DNA of 62,229 nucleotides from Gordoniibacillus kamchatkensis (GCF_000829455.1 NZ_JXAK01000045.1:1-62229); one strand, 5' to 3'; positions 1 to 9,123 are shown, counted from the first letter of the stretch. Notes: generated from the sequence alone by a model not told the origin. Translations and numbers: made by a program.

Positions 1-1019
1 GAGGTGGCCGGCGGGGTGGAGGCGGCGGAGGCGGCGGAGCGGCCAAGCGGACTACCATCCGGTCGGAGAAAGGCTTCGATACCGCCGACGCGCTGTCCAA
101 GCTGCAGCGAAAAATTCCCCGCAAGCTGTTTTGGGGGCAATGCAAAGTTTTTATTTTCAGCGAAGCGATAGCCAAAGCAGGAATCCGGGAACAGTTCGAT
201 TTCCTGGTTCGTCATCCCCAGCCGAGAGAGAGAGCTTATATGTTTGTCAGCAAAGGAAAGGCGGCGGATTTGCTGGAGCTGTATCCGCCGATCGAACGGT
301 CCTCGGCGGAAGTGCTCAAGGAGCTGACCGACCTGCAGATCGGGATGAAGGTGACGCTGGAGCAGCTCAGCATCATGTTGAAAGGGGAGGCTCAGGCAGC
401 TGCTCTTCCGCTCGTGTACATTCTTCCGAAACCCAAATCCGCGGACGCTTATCAATCGATCCCGTATTTGTTCGGCACCGCGCTTTTCAAGAAGGACAAA
501 ATGATCGGGGAAATTTCCGAAAAAACGACACGCGGCGTCATGTGGCTCCGAAATGAAATCGTCGAATACACGTCCACCTTCAAGGTCGGGGAAACGGACG
601 GAATCGTGTCTTTGAAGCCGGTGCATGCAAACGTCAAGCTGATTCCGAAGATTGAAGGGGATACTTGGAAAATGACCGTCAAAGTGTGGACGGAAGGAGA
701 CATCGTGCAGAACGGCACGCTGATGAATCCCATGAATCCTGAACTGTTGGCCATTATGGATAAGGCGTTCCAGAATGACGTGAGGGAACGTATCCAGCTC
801 GCGCTTCGCGAAACTCAGCAGCGATGGAAGACGGACATTCTTGGTTTTGCCAAGGAATTTCACCGGAAATACCCGAAGCAGTGGGATAAAGCGAAAGACC
901 GGTGGGAGGAGCTGTTCCCCAAGGTGGAAGTAACGACGGAAATTGATGCGCATATCCTCAGACCGGGATTAATCAATTCGCCGGGAGGAATGCCGAAAGA
1001 GGAGGCGAAGGAAAAGTGA
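1..1019 (+). CDS. gerKC: Ger(x)C spore germination lipoprotein, 5'-truncated by the window edge
   Basis: This is the C-terminal 338 codons or so of a GerAC/GerKC-type germinant-receptor lipoprotein; the frame is open from base 3 and the start, signal peptide and lipobox lie outside the window. These proteins form the C subunit of nutrient receptors in the spore inner membrane. Family-typical stretches are GQCKVFIFSEAIAKAGI (just after a variable loop) and the C-terminal region with the QLALRETQQRW helix. The loop at bases 3-45 encodes an unusual Gly-rich tract (GGRRGGGGGGG). The stop overlaps the GTG start of the next gene by 4 bases, so the three ger genes here form one translationally linked operon. 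An A subunit is expected upstream but is not visible. Family assignment is confident; the exact receptor type (gerA, gerB or gerK) is not. Confidence 0.88.
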   Translation, partial: GGRRGGGGGGGGAAKRTTIRSEKGFDTADALSKLQRKIPRKLFWGQCKVFIFSEAIAKAGIREQFDFLVRHPQPRERAYMFVSKGKAADLLELYPPIERSSAEVLKELTDLQIGMKVTLEQLSIMLKGEAQAAALPLVYILPKPKSADAYQSIPYLFGTALFKKDKMIGEISEKTTRGVMWLRNEIVEYTSTFKVGETDGIVSLKPVHANVKLIPKIEGDTWKMTVKVWTEGDIVQNGTLMNPMNPELLAIMDKAFQNDVRERIQLALRETQQRWKTDILGFAKEFHRKYPKQWDKAKDRWEELFPKVEVTTEIDAHILRPGLINSPGGMPKEEAKEK

Positions 1020-1237
1020 GATGGGAGTTCTTCTGGACCGTTACGATTGCCGCGGCGCTGATAGCGCGGTATGAATGGCCGAAGCTGAAGCAGAAGCCGA
1101 AAAAAGACAAAGCCGTGTTTGTCTCCCTCCTACTCGCCGGTTGGTTATTGTCCATGCTGGATCTGCCTCATACGCCGGGTCCGTCTACGTTTCTGAAAAT
1201 CATCTTTAAACCGTTGAGAGGACTAGTCGAACAGTAA
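1016..1237 (+). CDS. Small membrane protein of the ger operon
   Basis: A 73-residue protein that starts with GTG inside the stop of the GerKC-like gene (GTGA overlap). It has an N-terminal hydrophobic segment (about residues 3-17), a lysine-rich cytosolic-type stretch (KLKQKPKKDK) and a second hydrophobic segment (about 34-48), which suggests two transmembrane helices with a short basic loop. Small proteins at this position are known in some ger operons of Bacillales (GerD-like or unnamed D subunits), but I cannot assign a named family from sequence alone. The overlap with the upstream gene and the 18-base gap before the GerKB-like gene support a real coding region. Function in germinant receptor assembly is inference from position only. 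Confidence 0.7.
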   Translation: MRWEFFWTVTIAAALIARYEWPKLKQKPKKDKAVFVSLLLAGWLLSMLDLPHTPGPSTFLKIIFKPLRGLVEQ

Positions 1238-1255
1238 GAGTGGTGAACCTCGACC

Positions 1256-2359
1256 GTGGAGAAGGGAAATATATCGGCCTTTCAACTGGCCATCATGATG
1301 TATCCGGGCGTGCTCGCAACAGGCTTTCTCAGCCTGCCGACGATTACGGCTCAATACGCCAAAAACGATCTTTGGCTGACCGGCATTTTCGCATTTTTTG
1401 TCGGTCTGGCCAGCGTTTATATGGCGATCCGGCTGCACGAGCTGTATCCGAAGATGACCGTTATCCAGTACAGCGAACAGATTGTCGGGAAGATCCCCGG
1501 CAAAATGATCGGCGTCGCTTATTTCTTATATTTCTTCCATGGCTCCGGCGCCATCACCCGGCAATATGCCGAATTCGTTACGGGCAATTTTTTGTTTCAT
1601 ACCCCGATCGTATTTGTCATTTGCTCCATGCTGCTGCTCTGCTCTTTTGCCGTCCGGGGCGGGACGGAGATGCTGGCGAGGAGCGCCGTTATTTTGACGC
1701 CGGTCTTTGTACTGCCCATGTTTTTTCTTTCGCTGCTTGGGGCCGATCTGGACGTTAAGAACATCCTGCCCGTTCTGAGCCATGGGATTATGCCTGTGCT
1801 GAAGGGGACGATATCGCCGCAGGCATGGGTAAGCGAGTTTTTCATAATGTCGTTTTTCCTGCCTCGCTTGACGGATCCGGGCAAAATAAAGAAGTGGGGG
1901 TTTATTTCGCTGTGCATTGTTATATTCAGCATGATTTACGTCAACCTGCTTACTTTATTTGTGCTAGGACCGGACACGGCAAACAAAACATACCCGATCC
2001 TGGCCGCGTTTCGTTATATTCGCATCGGCGATTTTTTCGAAAACCTGGAGGCTTTGCTTCTGGCGATGTGGGTTGCCGGAAATTTTGTGAAAATCGGAGT
2101 CTTTTACTACGCGGCTGTTATGTCGTTCAGCCAATGGCTGGAACTGTCGGATTACCGTCCCGTCGTCTTTCCGGTCGGCATCGTGATAGCCTCGTTCAGC
2201 TTTTGGGACTTGCCTTCCTTCATTCACTATAGCAGCTATGTAAGAATGGAAGCTCCTTTCGAAATCACGACCATCTTCTTCGGCATTCCGCTTTTGCTGT
2301 TCGTCATAGCCTTGATTCGCAACAAGAAAGACCCGGCCAACCTCAATGCAAATAAATAA
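1256..2359 (+). CDS. gerKB: GerKB/GerAB-type spore germination permease
   Basis: This 367-residue protein belongs to the endospore germination permease family (APC superfamily), the B subunit that forms the integral-membrane, germinant-sensing part of Ger receptors. About ten hydrophobic segments are spaced over the full length. The N-terminal ISAFQLAIMMYPGVLATGFLSL-type segment and the tail with a short lysine-rich end (IRNKKDPAN) are typical, and the length matches the usual 360-370. The start is GTG at 1256, 18 bases after the small membrane protein, with a weak AG-rich ribosome site before it. It is the last gene of the operon: the next gene is on the other strand and converges on it. The 146 bases to that gene show no clear terminator. 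Confidence 0.9.
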   Translation: MEKGNISAFQLAIMMYPGVLATGFLSLPTITAQYAKNDLWLTGIFAFFVGLASVYMAIRLHELYPKMTVIQYSEQIVGKIPGKMIGVAYFLYFFHGSGAITRQYAEFVTGNFLFHTPIVFVICSMLLLCSFAVRGGTEMLARSAVILTPVFVLPMFFLSLLGADLDVKNILPVLSHGIMPVLKGTISPQAWVSEFFIMSFFLPRLTDPGKIKKWGFISLCIVIFSMIYVNLLTLFVLGPDTANKTYPILAAFRYIRIGDFFENLEALLLAMWVAGNFVKIGVFYYAAVMSFSQWLELSDYRPVVFPVGIVIASFSFWDLPSFIHYSSYVRMEAPFEITTIFFGIPLLLFVIALIRNKKDPANLNANK

Positions 2360-2505
2360 GGAAGCCCCACCGTGTATCCACTTGTTTGAAGCAGCAAATT
2401 GGGGCAAGCGAAGCCGCTCTGGATTGTTAGCCGGTGCCCCAGTCCGCCAGTTTCGATCACTAAATTTTACTTCGCGAATTTGCTATCGCGGACTTTGCCT
2501 TCATC

Positions 2506-5019
2506 CTATTTCTCATACACAGGCAACGCTGTTACACTTTCTCCAACGGGTACCTTGACAACAGTATAACTTACTGTAACCCCGTTTAACTTCTTCGTTT
2601 GCGTCTTAACCGTCTTCCCATCCACTTGTATAAATGGATAGGAGCCGGCAAACTGGACTTCCCACTGTATCGGACCTGTACCGGCATTGTTCTTGAGCGT
2701 GCTCTTCATGGCGCCCTCATGCTTAACGTACAAATCGTTGTCTCCGACAACTACATGATTCAATTCCAGCCAAGCAATATCATGCGGCAAGCGGGAAAGC
2801 GTCAACACTCTTTTTTGCGGCGCATTTGGTGCGATACCCATAAGACCTTCGACGGTTTGGCTGATCAATGTATAGGATACTTCCGGATAATCGCCGTTGG
2901 TTCCTTGACTGCTCACTTCATGCGGTTCATCCAACCTGTCGATGATGTATTTCATCCATTTCCAGGCAGTTTCGTTTTTTCCATATGGGAAAAACGTATC
3001 CGGCAAGTAAGTGAAAGCTTCGATATTGGTCGGCGCCCCTTCCGGCGTTCCGCACATCCGATCAATTTCATCAAGGAACTTATCCGTACGTTCGCCCGGA
3101 TCAGTGATGAGCTTCATCGGCATGAACCAGCTCGGTTCTCTCGCGAAATCGCTGTAGGATTTGCCGTTCGCTTCATAGCCTCGCACATAGCCGGATTGTA
3201 TGCCTTTAACGCCCCAATCCTGGTTGAAGTAATCTTTTAGCTTTTGCGCTTCGTCCGCAAACTTATGATATGCGTCAACATCTCCTTTTTCTTTGGATAA
3301 TTCCGCAAAAGCAAGCATCGCTTGATACTGGGATCCGATTCCGTCGCCCGCTTCCACAACAGCCTCGCCGATGCGTTCATTATAAGTGGCCGTGCCGTCG
3401 AAGATGCCTTTTCCAACACCTTCTGCAACACCGTTTTTCAATTGACTGTCATGGAGGGCGATGAAATCCGTAACCGCTTTATCGTAGTAGTTCCAAAGCG
3501 TCTCATCGTACAAATAGTTTTTGTCGCCCGTCCACAAGTACATGTTGTACGCTTTTTCGACAAGTTCAAATACCGCGGGAACTTCTCTTACAAAGTTATT
3601 TGCACTTCGATAATCTAGCTTGAAGATCGAGCCGTCAAAATTGAGCGCCCATGCCGGATACCATTTTTGGATCTCGTTCGAGGTGCCGGCAAATGCCCTT
3701 AGCATCGAGAAATTTTCCCGGTCCAGCCCCAATAGATGCGCGCCCGACATTTGATGAGCCATGTCTCTGGAGTAAAAAGCATAACGGTGTGCATACCCAG
3801 CCCAATAGGACGGCATATAATTCTTGATTTCAGGCGAATTGCCGAACGTTTCATCCCTGTTGATAAGACCTAGTTTACCTGTTCGTACATAAGACTTCGC
3901 TTTAGGTACAGCCCATCTAAAAGCATCTTTGATTTTCGCGTTGGAGGAATCGATCGTGATTTCTTTATCCGCTTCCACACATTCGACTGTCCACTGCTGT
4001 GTCTTGCCGTTTTTTCCCTTGACTGTATAAGTGACCGGCTTGTTAAACTTTTGCGTCACGCCTGATGCCGGAGTAATGGAGGCGCCTTCGGAAACAACGA
4101 TTTGCAGCGCTATGGCGTTTACTTTGGATCCATACGGCACTCGAAACGTAATCTTTTTGGCCGCGTCGTCGACAATCGATACTCCAACCTGATTTGGCAC
4201 CTGGATGGAGACGATGTTGGCGAGATTCGGAAGCGGATTCGTATTGCTGCTGTCATACAGCAAATTCGAATCGTCAATTTCGATCCATTTGCCGTTAGCG
4301 TTGATGCCGGTGAAAAATACTTCTATAGGTGCGCCCTTTTCCAGTAAAATGCCATCAAGCGTCTGTGTGACGGGAACACCGCTCATAGGCACGTCTCCTG
4401 CTTTTATGATGCTGCCCTCGGGGAACCTGATGCCGAACTTTGCGCCGTTATCATCAGCCTTGTTAAACAGGGCTTGAAACTTATAGTATCCTGTGACTGG
4501 TACGGTTATCGTTTGGGTCAGGAACGTAGAAGGACCCGGGTCGATGTAGGCGATAACATTTTCACCTGCGTTGTAGGTAAACGCGCCATCGTAGACCCAT
4601 AGCCGTTTCTGCGCATCGAAGTTGGAGTTGCGTACCAGATTTTCAGCTATCGGGCCTATTGGTTCGCTAGTAGCCGATTGCCCGGCTCTGCCAAATAAGT
4701 CGACAGGCGTTACTTCAAACTTAATAAATTTCCCAACCAGATCATGTGAAACAAATAGCGTATTTTTTTCTTGCCCGACAATGGGCATATATTCGCCGCT
4801 GCAGGAATCCAAAGCAAGCCATCTAAACCGGGTAGCCCCTTCTTTATGCCCGTCCGGGTGCGTGAACGTATAAATGCCTGTTAGCTTCTGCTCGGTCCAA
4901 CCATTGCCTGAGATTGAAACATCGGAAGCCAGCGGAGCAACATCGGGAAAATGGTCAAAATCAAATTGAAAGTTGAAATCGTCCGCCTCCATTCTTTTGT
5001 TTGCCGCTAACTGGAACAT
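2506..5019 (-). CDS. Secreted (alpha/alpha)6-barrel glycosidase with N-terminal beta domains; signal peptide out of frame
   Basis: An 837-residue protein whose frame starts at an internal ATG without a good ribosome site. Residues about 10-260 are beta-rich modules (an Ig-like region, then a carbohydrate-binding-like module beginning near NLVRNSNFD). Residues about 265-350 resemble a bacterial Ig/DUF5018-type domain (VTQKFNKPVTYTVKGKNGKTQ). Residues about 360-760 form a six-hairpin toroid with aromatic motifs such as YRYAFYSRDMAHQM and REPSWFMP, followed by a small beta domain. This suggests a glycoside hydrolase acting outside the cell on a plant-type oligosaccharide, but I cannot name the GH family. 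The signal peptide lies directly upstream in a different frame, so the gene is probably broken or mis-sequenced at its 5' end. It is the last gene of the sugar-uptake operon starting at 8872. Confidence 0.75.
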   Translation of the reverse strand: MFQLAANKRMEADDFNFQFDFDHFPDVAPLASDVSISGNGWTEQKLTGIYTFTHPDGHKEGATRFRWLALDSCSGEYMPIVGQEKNTLFVSHDLVGKFIKFEVTPVDLFGRAGQSATSEPIGPIAENLVRNSNFDAQKRLWVYDGAFTYNAGENVIAYIDPGPSTFLTQTITVPVTGYYKFQALFNKADDNGAKFGIRFPEGSIIKAGDVPMSGVPVTQTLDGILLEKGAPIEVFFTGINANGKWIEIDDSNLLYDSSNTNPLPNLANIVSIQVPNQVGVSIVDDAAKKITFRVPYGSKVNAIALQIVVSEGASITPASGVTQKFNKPVTYTVKGKNGKTQQWTVECVEADKEITIDSSNAKIKDAFRWAVPKAKSYVRTGKLGLINRDETFGNSPEIKNYMPSYWAGYAHRYAFYSRDMAHQMSGAHLLGLDRENFSMLRAFAGTSNEIQKWYPAWALNFDGSIFKLDYRSANNFVREVPAVFELVEKAYNMYLWTGDKNYLYDETLWNYYDKAVTDFIALHDSQLKNGVAEGVGKGIFDGTATYNERIGEAVVEAGDGIGSQYQAMLAFAELSKEKGDVDAYHKFADEAQKLKDYFNQDWGVKGIQSGYVRGYEANGKSYSDFAREPSWFMPMKLITDPGERTDKFLDEIDRMCGTPEGAPTNIEAFTYLPDTFFPYGKNETAWKWMKYIIDRLDEPHEVSSQGTNGDYPEVSYTLISQTVEGLMGIAPNAPQKRVLTLSRLPHDIAWLELNHVVVGDNDLYVKHEGAMKSTLKNNAGTGPIQWEVQFAGSYPFIQVDGKTVKTQTKKLNGVTVSYTVVKVPVGESVTALPVYEK

Positions 5020-5095
5020 ACAGCTCTACAAACGTCCCCAGTAAAAATGACAAGACGACAAGCAGCGCAGCCCTACGGTTTTTCTTTATTTTTTC
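5010..5095 (-). pseudogene. Displaced signal-peptide segment of the glycosidase, with ATA in place of a start
   Basis: Read on the minus strand, GGAGGGG (about 5095-5101) is followed at 5089 by ATA and then codons for KKNRRAALLVVLSFLLGTF, a classic positively charged n-region plus hydrophobic h-region. The frame is one base off the 837-residue frame that starts at 5019, and it meets a stop soon after. The simplest reading is that the gene once began ATG-AAG at 5089, that the start is now ATA, and that one base has been gained or lost between about 5020 and 4990. Either sequencing error or decay could explain it. The ribosome site at the correct distance from 5089 favours this as the true start region. 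Confidence 0.65.
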
Positions 5096-5118
5096 CCCTC
5101 CAAAGGCATTAATGGTTT

Positions 5119-5160
5119 CTACCCCTTCACAACCCCGGATGCCATACCTTGAATGAAATA
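5119..5160 (-). pseudogene. Remnant: last 13 codons of an LplC-type permease
   Basis: On the minus strand the bases from 5160 encode YFIQGMASGVVKG followed by a stop. This is the characteristic C-terminus of LplC/YtcP-type carbohydrate permeases; compare the intact neighbour, which ends RYFIGGITLGAVKG. An in-frame TGA sits immediately before the fragment, so nothing longer survives. It lies between the intact permease (stop at 5211) and the glycosidase. I infer that a second permease gene once preceded the glycosidase and was lost by deletion or by recombination between paralogous operons. Confidence 0.7.
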
Positions 5161-5210
5161 TCAGGTCACCGACGTAAGTAGGCGTTACGCCGCTTGCGTC
5201 AACCAGAATA

Positions 5211-6107
5211 TTAGCCTTTTACTGCGCCAAGCGTGATGCCGCCGATGAAATAGCGCTGCATGATCGGGTACACAAAAAAGATCGGCAACGTAACAAGCAT
5301 CGTAACTGCGGCACGCAGCGTAGTCGGCGATAAATCCCGCATTCTCTCGCTGAGCGCTTGCGGATTTCGCAGCTGTTCAAGAGCTTCGACTTCCAGAAGC
5401 ATTCGTTTCAAATAAATCGGAAGCGTATCCCAGTTCCCGCTCGAATTGTAAATTACGGTATCCAGCCAGTAGTTCCAATGGCTTACCGAGCTGAAGACGG
5501 CGATCGAAGCGAACACCGGGATGCACACCGGCATCGCGATGCGGACGAAGATGCCCAGCTCGCTCGCTCCGTCAATTCTTGCCGATTCGAATAAGGAATC
5601 GGGGATGCTTTCCATGTAAGAAGCCATATACAGCATCCAGGTTGCATTAAACATGGCGGGAATCCAATATACGTTGAACGTATTCGTCAAGCCGAGGCTG
5701 AGAAAGACGAGATAAGTCGGAATTAACCCGCCGCTGAAATAGATCGTAATAATAAAGACGATTCGCATCATCTTTCGGCCCGAAAAATGTTTGACCGTTA
5801 CGATATAAGCCAGAAGACCAGTCGAGAGCACGCAAGTTGTCGTGCCGATGATGACCCGCATGACAGAAATCGTCAAACTGGAAAGAAGCCTGCTGTCCTG
5901 AAACAAATACAGGTAAGCGCTGAGCGATAGTTTACGCGGCCATATATAGATGCCGCCCTTCAACGCATCGACACCATCGTTGAGCGAGAGCGCGAGCAAA
6001 TTGATAAAAGGATAAAAGACAAGCACGCCGAAAACCAATAATAAAATGACGTTGCAGACATCGAAAATTTTGCCGCCTGGCGATTGTTTTGCAAATGATG
6101 TATTCAT
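5211..6107 (-). CDS. LplC/YtcP-type carbohydrate ABC transporter permease
   Basis: A 298-residue inner-membrane permease (CUT1 type) with six predicted transmembrane segments. The coupling EAA loop is visible as ESARIDGASELGIFVRIAMPVC (about residues 185-206), the contact site for the ATPase, and the C-terminus FIGGITLGAVKG is typical of the LplC subfamily. With the LplB-type partner just upstream (9-base gap) it forms the membrane channel for sugar delivered by the lipoprotein encoded at 7175-8872. No ATPase is encoded here; these systems usually share an MsmX-like ATPase encoded elsewhere. The downstream neighbour is a permease-tail remnant and then the glycosidase. The oligosaccharide substrate cannot be predicted from sequence. 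Confidence 0.9.
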   Translation of the reverse strand: MNTSFAKQSPGGKIFDVCNVILLLVFGVLVFYPFINLLALSLNDGVDALKGGIYIWPRKLSLSAYLYLFQDSRLLSSLTISVMRVIIGTTTCVLSTGLLAYIVTVKHFSGRKMMRIVFIITIYFSGGLIPTYLVFLSLGLTNTFNVYWIPAMFNATWMLYMASYMESIPDSLFESARIDGASELGIFVRIAMPVCIPVFASIAVFSSVSHWNYWLDTVIYNSSGNWDTLPIYLKRMLLEVEALEQLRNPQALSERMRDLSPTTLRAAVTMLVTLPIFFVYPIMQRYFIGGITLGAVKG

Positions 6108-6116
6108 AGGTCCCTC

Positions 6117-7085
6117 CTAGTAAATGGACGTATCCATCACTTTTTTTGTAAAACGGTTGGCGGCGAACACTAAACTGACTGCTATGATTCCTTTGACTAA
6201 TTCAATAGCGGTGGCAAAGGAGTAGTTGCCAAGTTCAAGTCCGTATTTAAACACGTACGTGTCGATAACTTCCGAATAGTCTCTGGTCTGCGCGTTTCCG
6301 ATCAAGAGCGGCGCCTCGAGACCTGCTGAAAAAATATTGCCCATGCTCAGAATCCACAAGACGACAATGGTGGGACGAATGCTTGGAAGCGTAATGTGCC
6401 ATATGCTCTTGAACCTGCCGAGTCCGTCCACTTTCCCGGCATCGTACAGCTCCGGATCTACGCTTGTGATCGCAGACAAATAAATAATGGAGTTCCATCC
6501 CACATTTTTCCATACACTGAGCGAAGTGAGAATGCCCCAGTAATATTTCCCGCCGTCGCCCAGGAATGAAATTGGCTGCTTGATGATTCCGAACCGTTGC
6601 AAAAATTCGTTCAAAACGCCTTCGTTGCCGAACAACAGAAAGGCAATGCTGGCTACGACGACCCACGAAAGAAAATACGGCAAGTAAGAAGTGGATTGAA
6701 CGAATTTGCGAAGCGGTTTGCTGCGAAGTTCGTTCAGCAGCAAGGCCAAAATAATCGGGGCCGGAAAGCCGAACAAAATATTGAGCCCGCTGATTGCCAG
6801 TGTATTGCGCATAATGATGGGGAAATCCGGCGATTCGAAAAACGTTTTGAAATGCTGCAGGCCTACCCATTCGCTGCTCCAGATCGATTGGCCCGGAATA
6901 TAGTTCATGAAGGCAATAACGTCTCCGAAAATGGGGATATACTGCATGACGAAGATGAAAAATAGAATCGGGATGCAAAGGAACCACAATTGCCGTTCCC
7001 TGTAAAACCTGCGCTTGATCAGTTGAAGCTTTGTTTTTTTCGCCTTTGTTCCGAGAGCGTCAAGTTCATGCATGGCGCTTTCCAT
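6117..7085 (-). CDS. LplB-type carbohydrate ABC transporter permease
   Basis: A 322-residue CUT1 permease of the LplB subfamily. It has a basic N-terminal tail (about 30 residues), then six hydrophobic segments beginning with LWFLCIPILFFIFVMQYIP and a signature YIPIFGDVIAFMNY. The EAA loop reads ELYDAGKVDGLGRFKSIWHITLPS (about residues 215-238). It pairs with the LplC-type subunit 9 bases downstream. The 90 bases between the binding-protein stop (7175) and this start contain a strong hairpin, a usual arrangement that lowers permease expression relative to the binding protein. An alternative start a few codons in (Met at residue 5) is possible. Confidence 0.9.
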   Translation of the reverse strand: MESAMHELDALGTKAKKTKLQLIKRRFYRERQLWFLCIPILFFIFVMQYIPIFGDVIAFMNYIPGQSIWSSEWVGLQHFKTFFESPDFPIIMRNTLAISGLNILFGFPAPIILALLLNELRSKPLRKFVQSTSYLPYFLSWVVVASIAFLLFGNEGVLNEFLQRFGIIKQPISFLGDGGKYYWGILTSLSVWKNVGWNSIIYLSAITSVDPELYDAGKVDGLGRFKSIWHITLPSIRPTIVVLWILSMGNIFSAGLEAPLLIGNAQTRDYSEVIDTYVFKYGLELGNYSFATAIELVKGIIAVSLVFAANRFTKKVMDTSIY

Positions 7086-7140
7086 AAAGCACCTCCGTAT
7101 CCGCTTGTTGTTTTATCTGATGGGATATCTCCGATAAGGG

Positions 7141-7164
7141 AGAGGAAGGAGTGCTCCTTCCTCT
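7141..7164 (-). terminator. Hairpin between binding protein and permease genes
   Basis: A perfect 11-bp stem (AGAGGAAGGAG / CTCCTTCCTCT) with a 2-base loop, lying 11 bases past the TAA proposed as the real stop of the solute-binding protein gene. There is no long T-run, so it is more likely an mRNA-stabilising or attenuating hairpin than a full terminator. Its position supports the view that the stop at 7175 is authentic. Confidence 0.7.
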
Positions 7165-7174
7165 CGGCTCCACG

Positions 7175-8872
7175 TTATTTCCACTCTTTTAATCTCTTTG
7201 GTATTCGTCTGTTTTGTATTCTCGATTTTATCCAGTCCGGCCGCGTTCAGCTTATCTTTCATCGCTGCGAAGTTGCTGCGGCATTCTTCCTCGGTCTTGC
7301 TCATTACCGCTTTCGCCCAAAGCGACTCGAGCAAATCTTTCACTTGCTTGTCGGTCATGGCAAGCGGGTTGTTGGCAGGAATGCTGATATCGCCGAACGT
7401 ATTGTCGTAAATCGTGTCTTTCAAGTTGTCGTTCATCATCTTTTTCCATTTGGCTTCTTCGTTGAAGTTTTGGTCGAACCAATATACGCTCTTGCCGTCG
7501 TCCTTCATGACGCCTTGGCCAGTTGCCAGGTTGTACAAGTCCATGCCCATCGCATCGCCGGCGTCGTAATCGAATTTCGCGTCGATGATCGCTTGCTTCT
7601 GCGAATCGACAAAACTCGGCTTTCCTTCTTTAAAGTTCCATACCGATTTGTCCGCATTCGGAACGCCCCAGCCGATCAACCTTGCGCCGACATCCGAAAC
7701 GGAAAAGTTCAGCCATTTCATAATTTCTTCCGGATTTTTGGCTTTGTTCGTAATGACCGTCATGCTCGTGCTGCGCGAATTTTTTCCGGATAAGTACGCC
7801 TTTTCGGCATTCGGCGCTTGGCGCTCACTTGCACGAAGCGCTTCTCTTCCGTCCACTTCGGATCGTTCTTTTGCCAAACTTCGTGTCCGGCGTTCCAACC
7901 GATCCACCAGGCGCCGATGAAGCCCATCACACGGTCGGTGGACATTTTGGCTTTCATATTTTCATATTTGTTGATGAACGCATCCGGATCGAGCAAGCCG
8001 TCGCGGTAAACCTTGTTCATGAACAGCGTAAGCTCAAGACCTTCAGGCGTGTTGACCCAGCTCGTTATTTTGCCGTCGGCGCCGATTTTGTCGCCGTTTT
8101 TGAGCCCCCACATACCCGCCAGCGTAGGAACGACCTTTTCCGTAACCGGGGCATAAGCCGTCAGCGCATACGTTTTTTCCCCCTTATCGTTCTTCGGATG
8201 AGCTTCCTGCATTTTCTTCAGCACATCGTAGTATTGATCCGGCGTTTCAAATTTCGGCATTCCAAGCTCTTTCCAGTAGTCGTAGCGGATATGCGCCGAA
8301 TAGTCAGGGATCGGCAGCGAGCCCCAGTACGCCGGAAGCGCATACAGCTTGCCGTTCGTCAAATAAGTCTTATACAAATCTCCCAACTGCGTCTTCATAT
8401 TCGGCGCATATTTGTCAACGTACGGAGCGAGGTCAATCACTTTGCCTTGCGCGACCCACTTGGCAACCGTTGCTTCGTCCATATTCGCAATCACTTCGGG
8501 ATAGTCACCCGAAGCCAACATCAAATTCAGCTTATCATCCTTCTTGGCATCGTATGTGATCTTGGTCAAGTTAACGTTGAATTTTTCAAGTAAATATTTA
8601 TGAATAAGCTCGCTATTCTTTTTCGTTTTGTCCGGGCTGATCGAATCGGCGTAATAGTAGCTGAACTCGATCGGATTTTTCGGCATTTCCCAACCGAACT
8701 CGTTCTTTGCGCTCGCAGCGGTTTCTGTTTTGTTTTCGGCTGCGGGCTTTGGCGTTTGTGTTGCCTGGTTCCCGTTCGTCGGTTTGGAACATCCGGCAAT
8801 AATGCTCATCGTTAATGCCGTCGACAGCAATGCTCGCGTTGTCTTCTTCAACTTGTTCTCCTTCTTTCGCAT
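7175..8872 (-). pseudogene. Extracellular solute-binding lipoprotein (LipO-type), two frameshifts
   Basis: A sugar-binding lipoprotein of about 560 residues for the permeases downstream. The N-terminus has a basic stretch, a hydrophobic core and lipobox IIAGC (Cys28), followed by a Thr/Pro/Ala linker. The chain is typical of the LipO family: PEVIANMDEATVAKWVAQGKVIDLAPYVDKY near the N-terminus and AEKAYLSGKNSRSTSMTVITNKAKNPEE in the C-terminal half. The frame breaks near 7816-7818 (one base appears missing in a GGCGC context) and again near 7190, where shifting the frame restores the family-typical end LKEWK and a TAA at 7175. Both halves are well conserved. It is either a recent pseudogene or carries assembly indels. 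Three TTTACTAAA-type operators lie upstream. Confidence 0.8.
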
Positions 8873-8958
8873 GAATTGGTCGCGCTTTCAAAACCTCTTC
8901 CAAGATGTAATCCTTCCTCTCTGTAACCCCCTTAAGTTGAACCTTTGAACACTCATTA

Positions 8959-9045
8959 TTTTACTAAAATATTCCCGATTCATCAACATATATTTACTAA
9001 TTTTTTTGCAATTTTTCAGCTATTACTCCAAAACATTTACTAAAT
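8959..9045 (-). promoter_or_regulatory. Three TTTACTAAA-type operators upstream of the binding-protein gene
   Basis: Palindromes with a single central base: TTTTACTAAAA at 8959-8969, a partial copy TTTACTAAT at 8993-9001, and ATTTACTAAAT at 9035-9045. The same box precedes the alpha-galactosidase (12060) and the second LacI gene (13262). The spacing and the two LacI genes next door suggest that these are their binding sites; that link is inference. Confidence 0.6.
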
Positions 9046-9082
9046 ATCGAGATTCAGAAAATAGCCGGCTAAACAAACAAAA

Positions 9083-9111
9083 GCGCGGAAAAGCGACTCG
9101 CTTTACCACGC
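9083..9111 (-). terminator. Rho-independent terminator after the first LacI gene
   Basis: Nested hairpin (GCGCGG plus AAAGCG, loop ACT, CGCTTT plus CCACGC) 12 bases beyond the LacI stop at 9124, followed on the minus strand by a TTTTGTTTGTTT run. It separates the LacI gene from the sugar-uptake operon promoter. Confidence 0.75.
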
Positions 9112-9123
9112 TCGTTTCCCTCA

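Noticed and set aside
8874-8892. Possible CcpA (cre) site TGAAAGCGCGACCA upstream of the set 1 binding-protein gene
   Set aside because: Three or more mismatches to the cre consensus, so not called.
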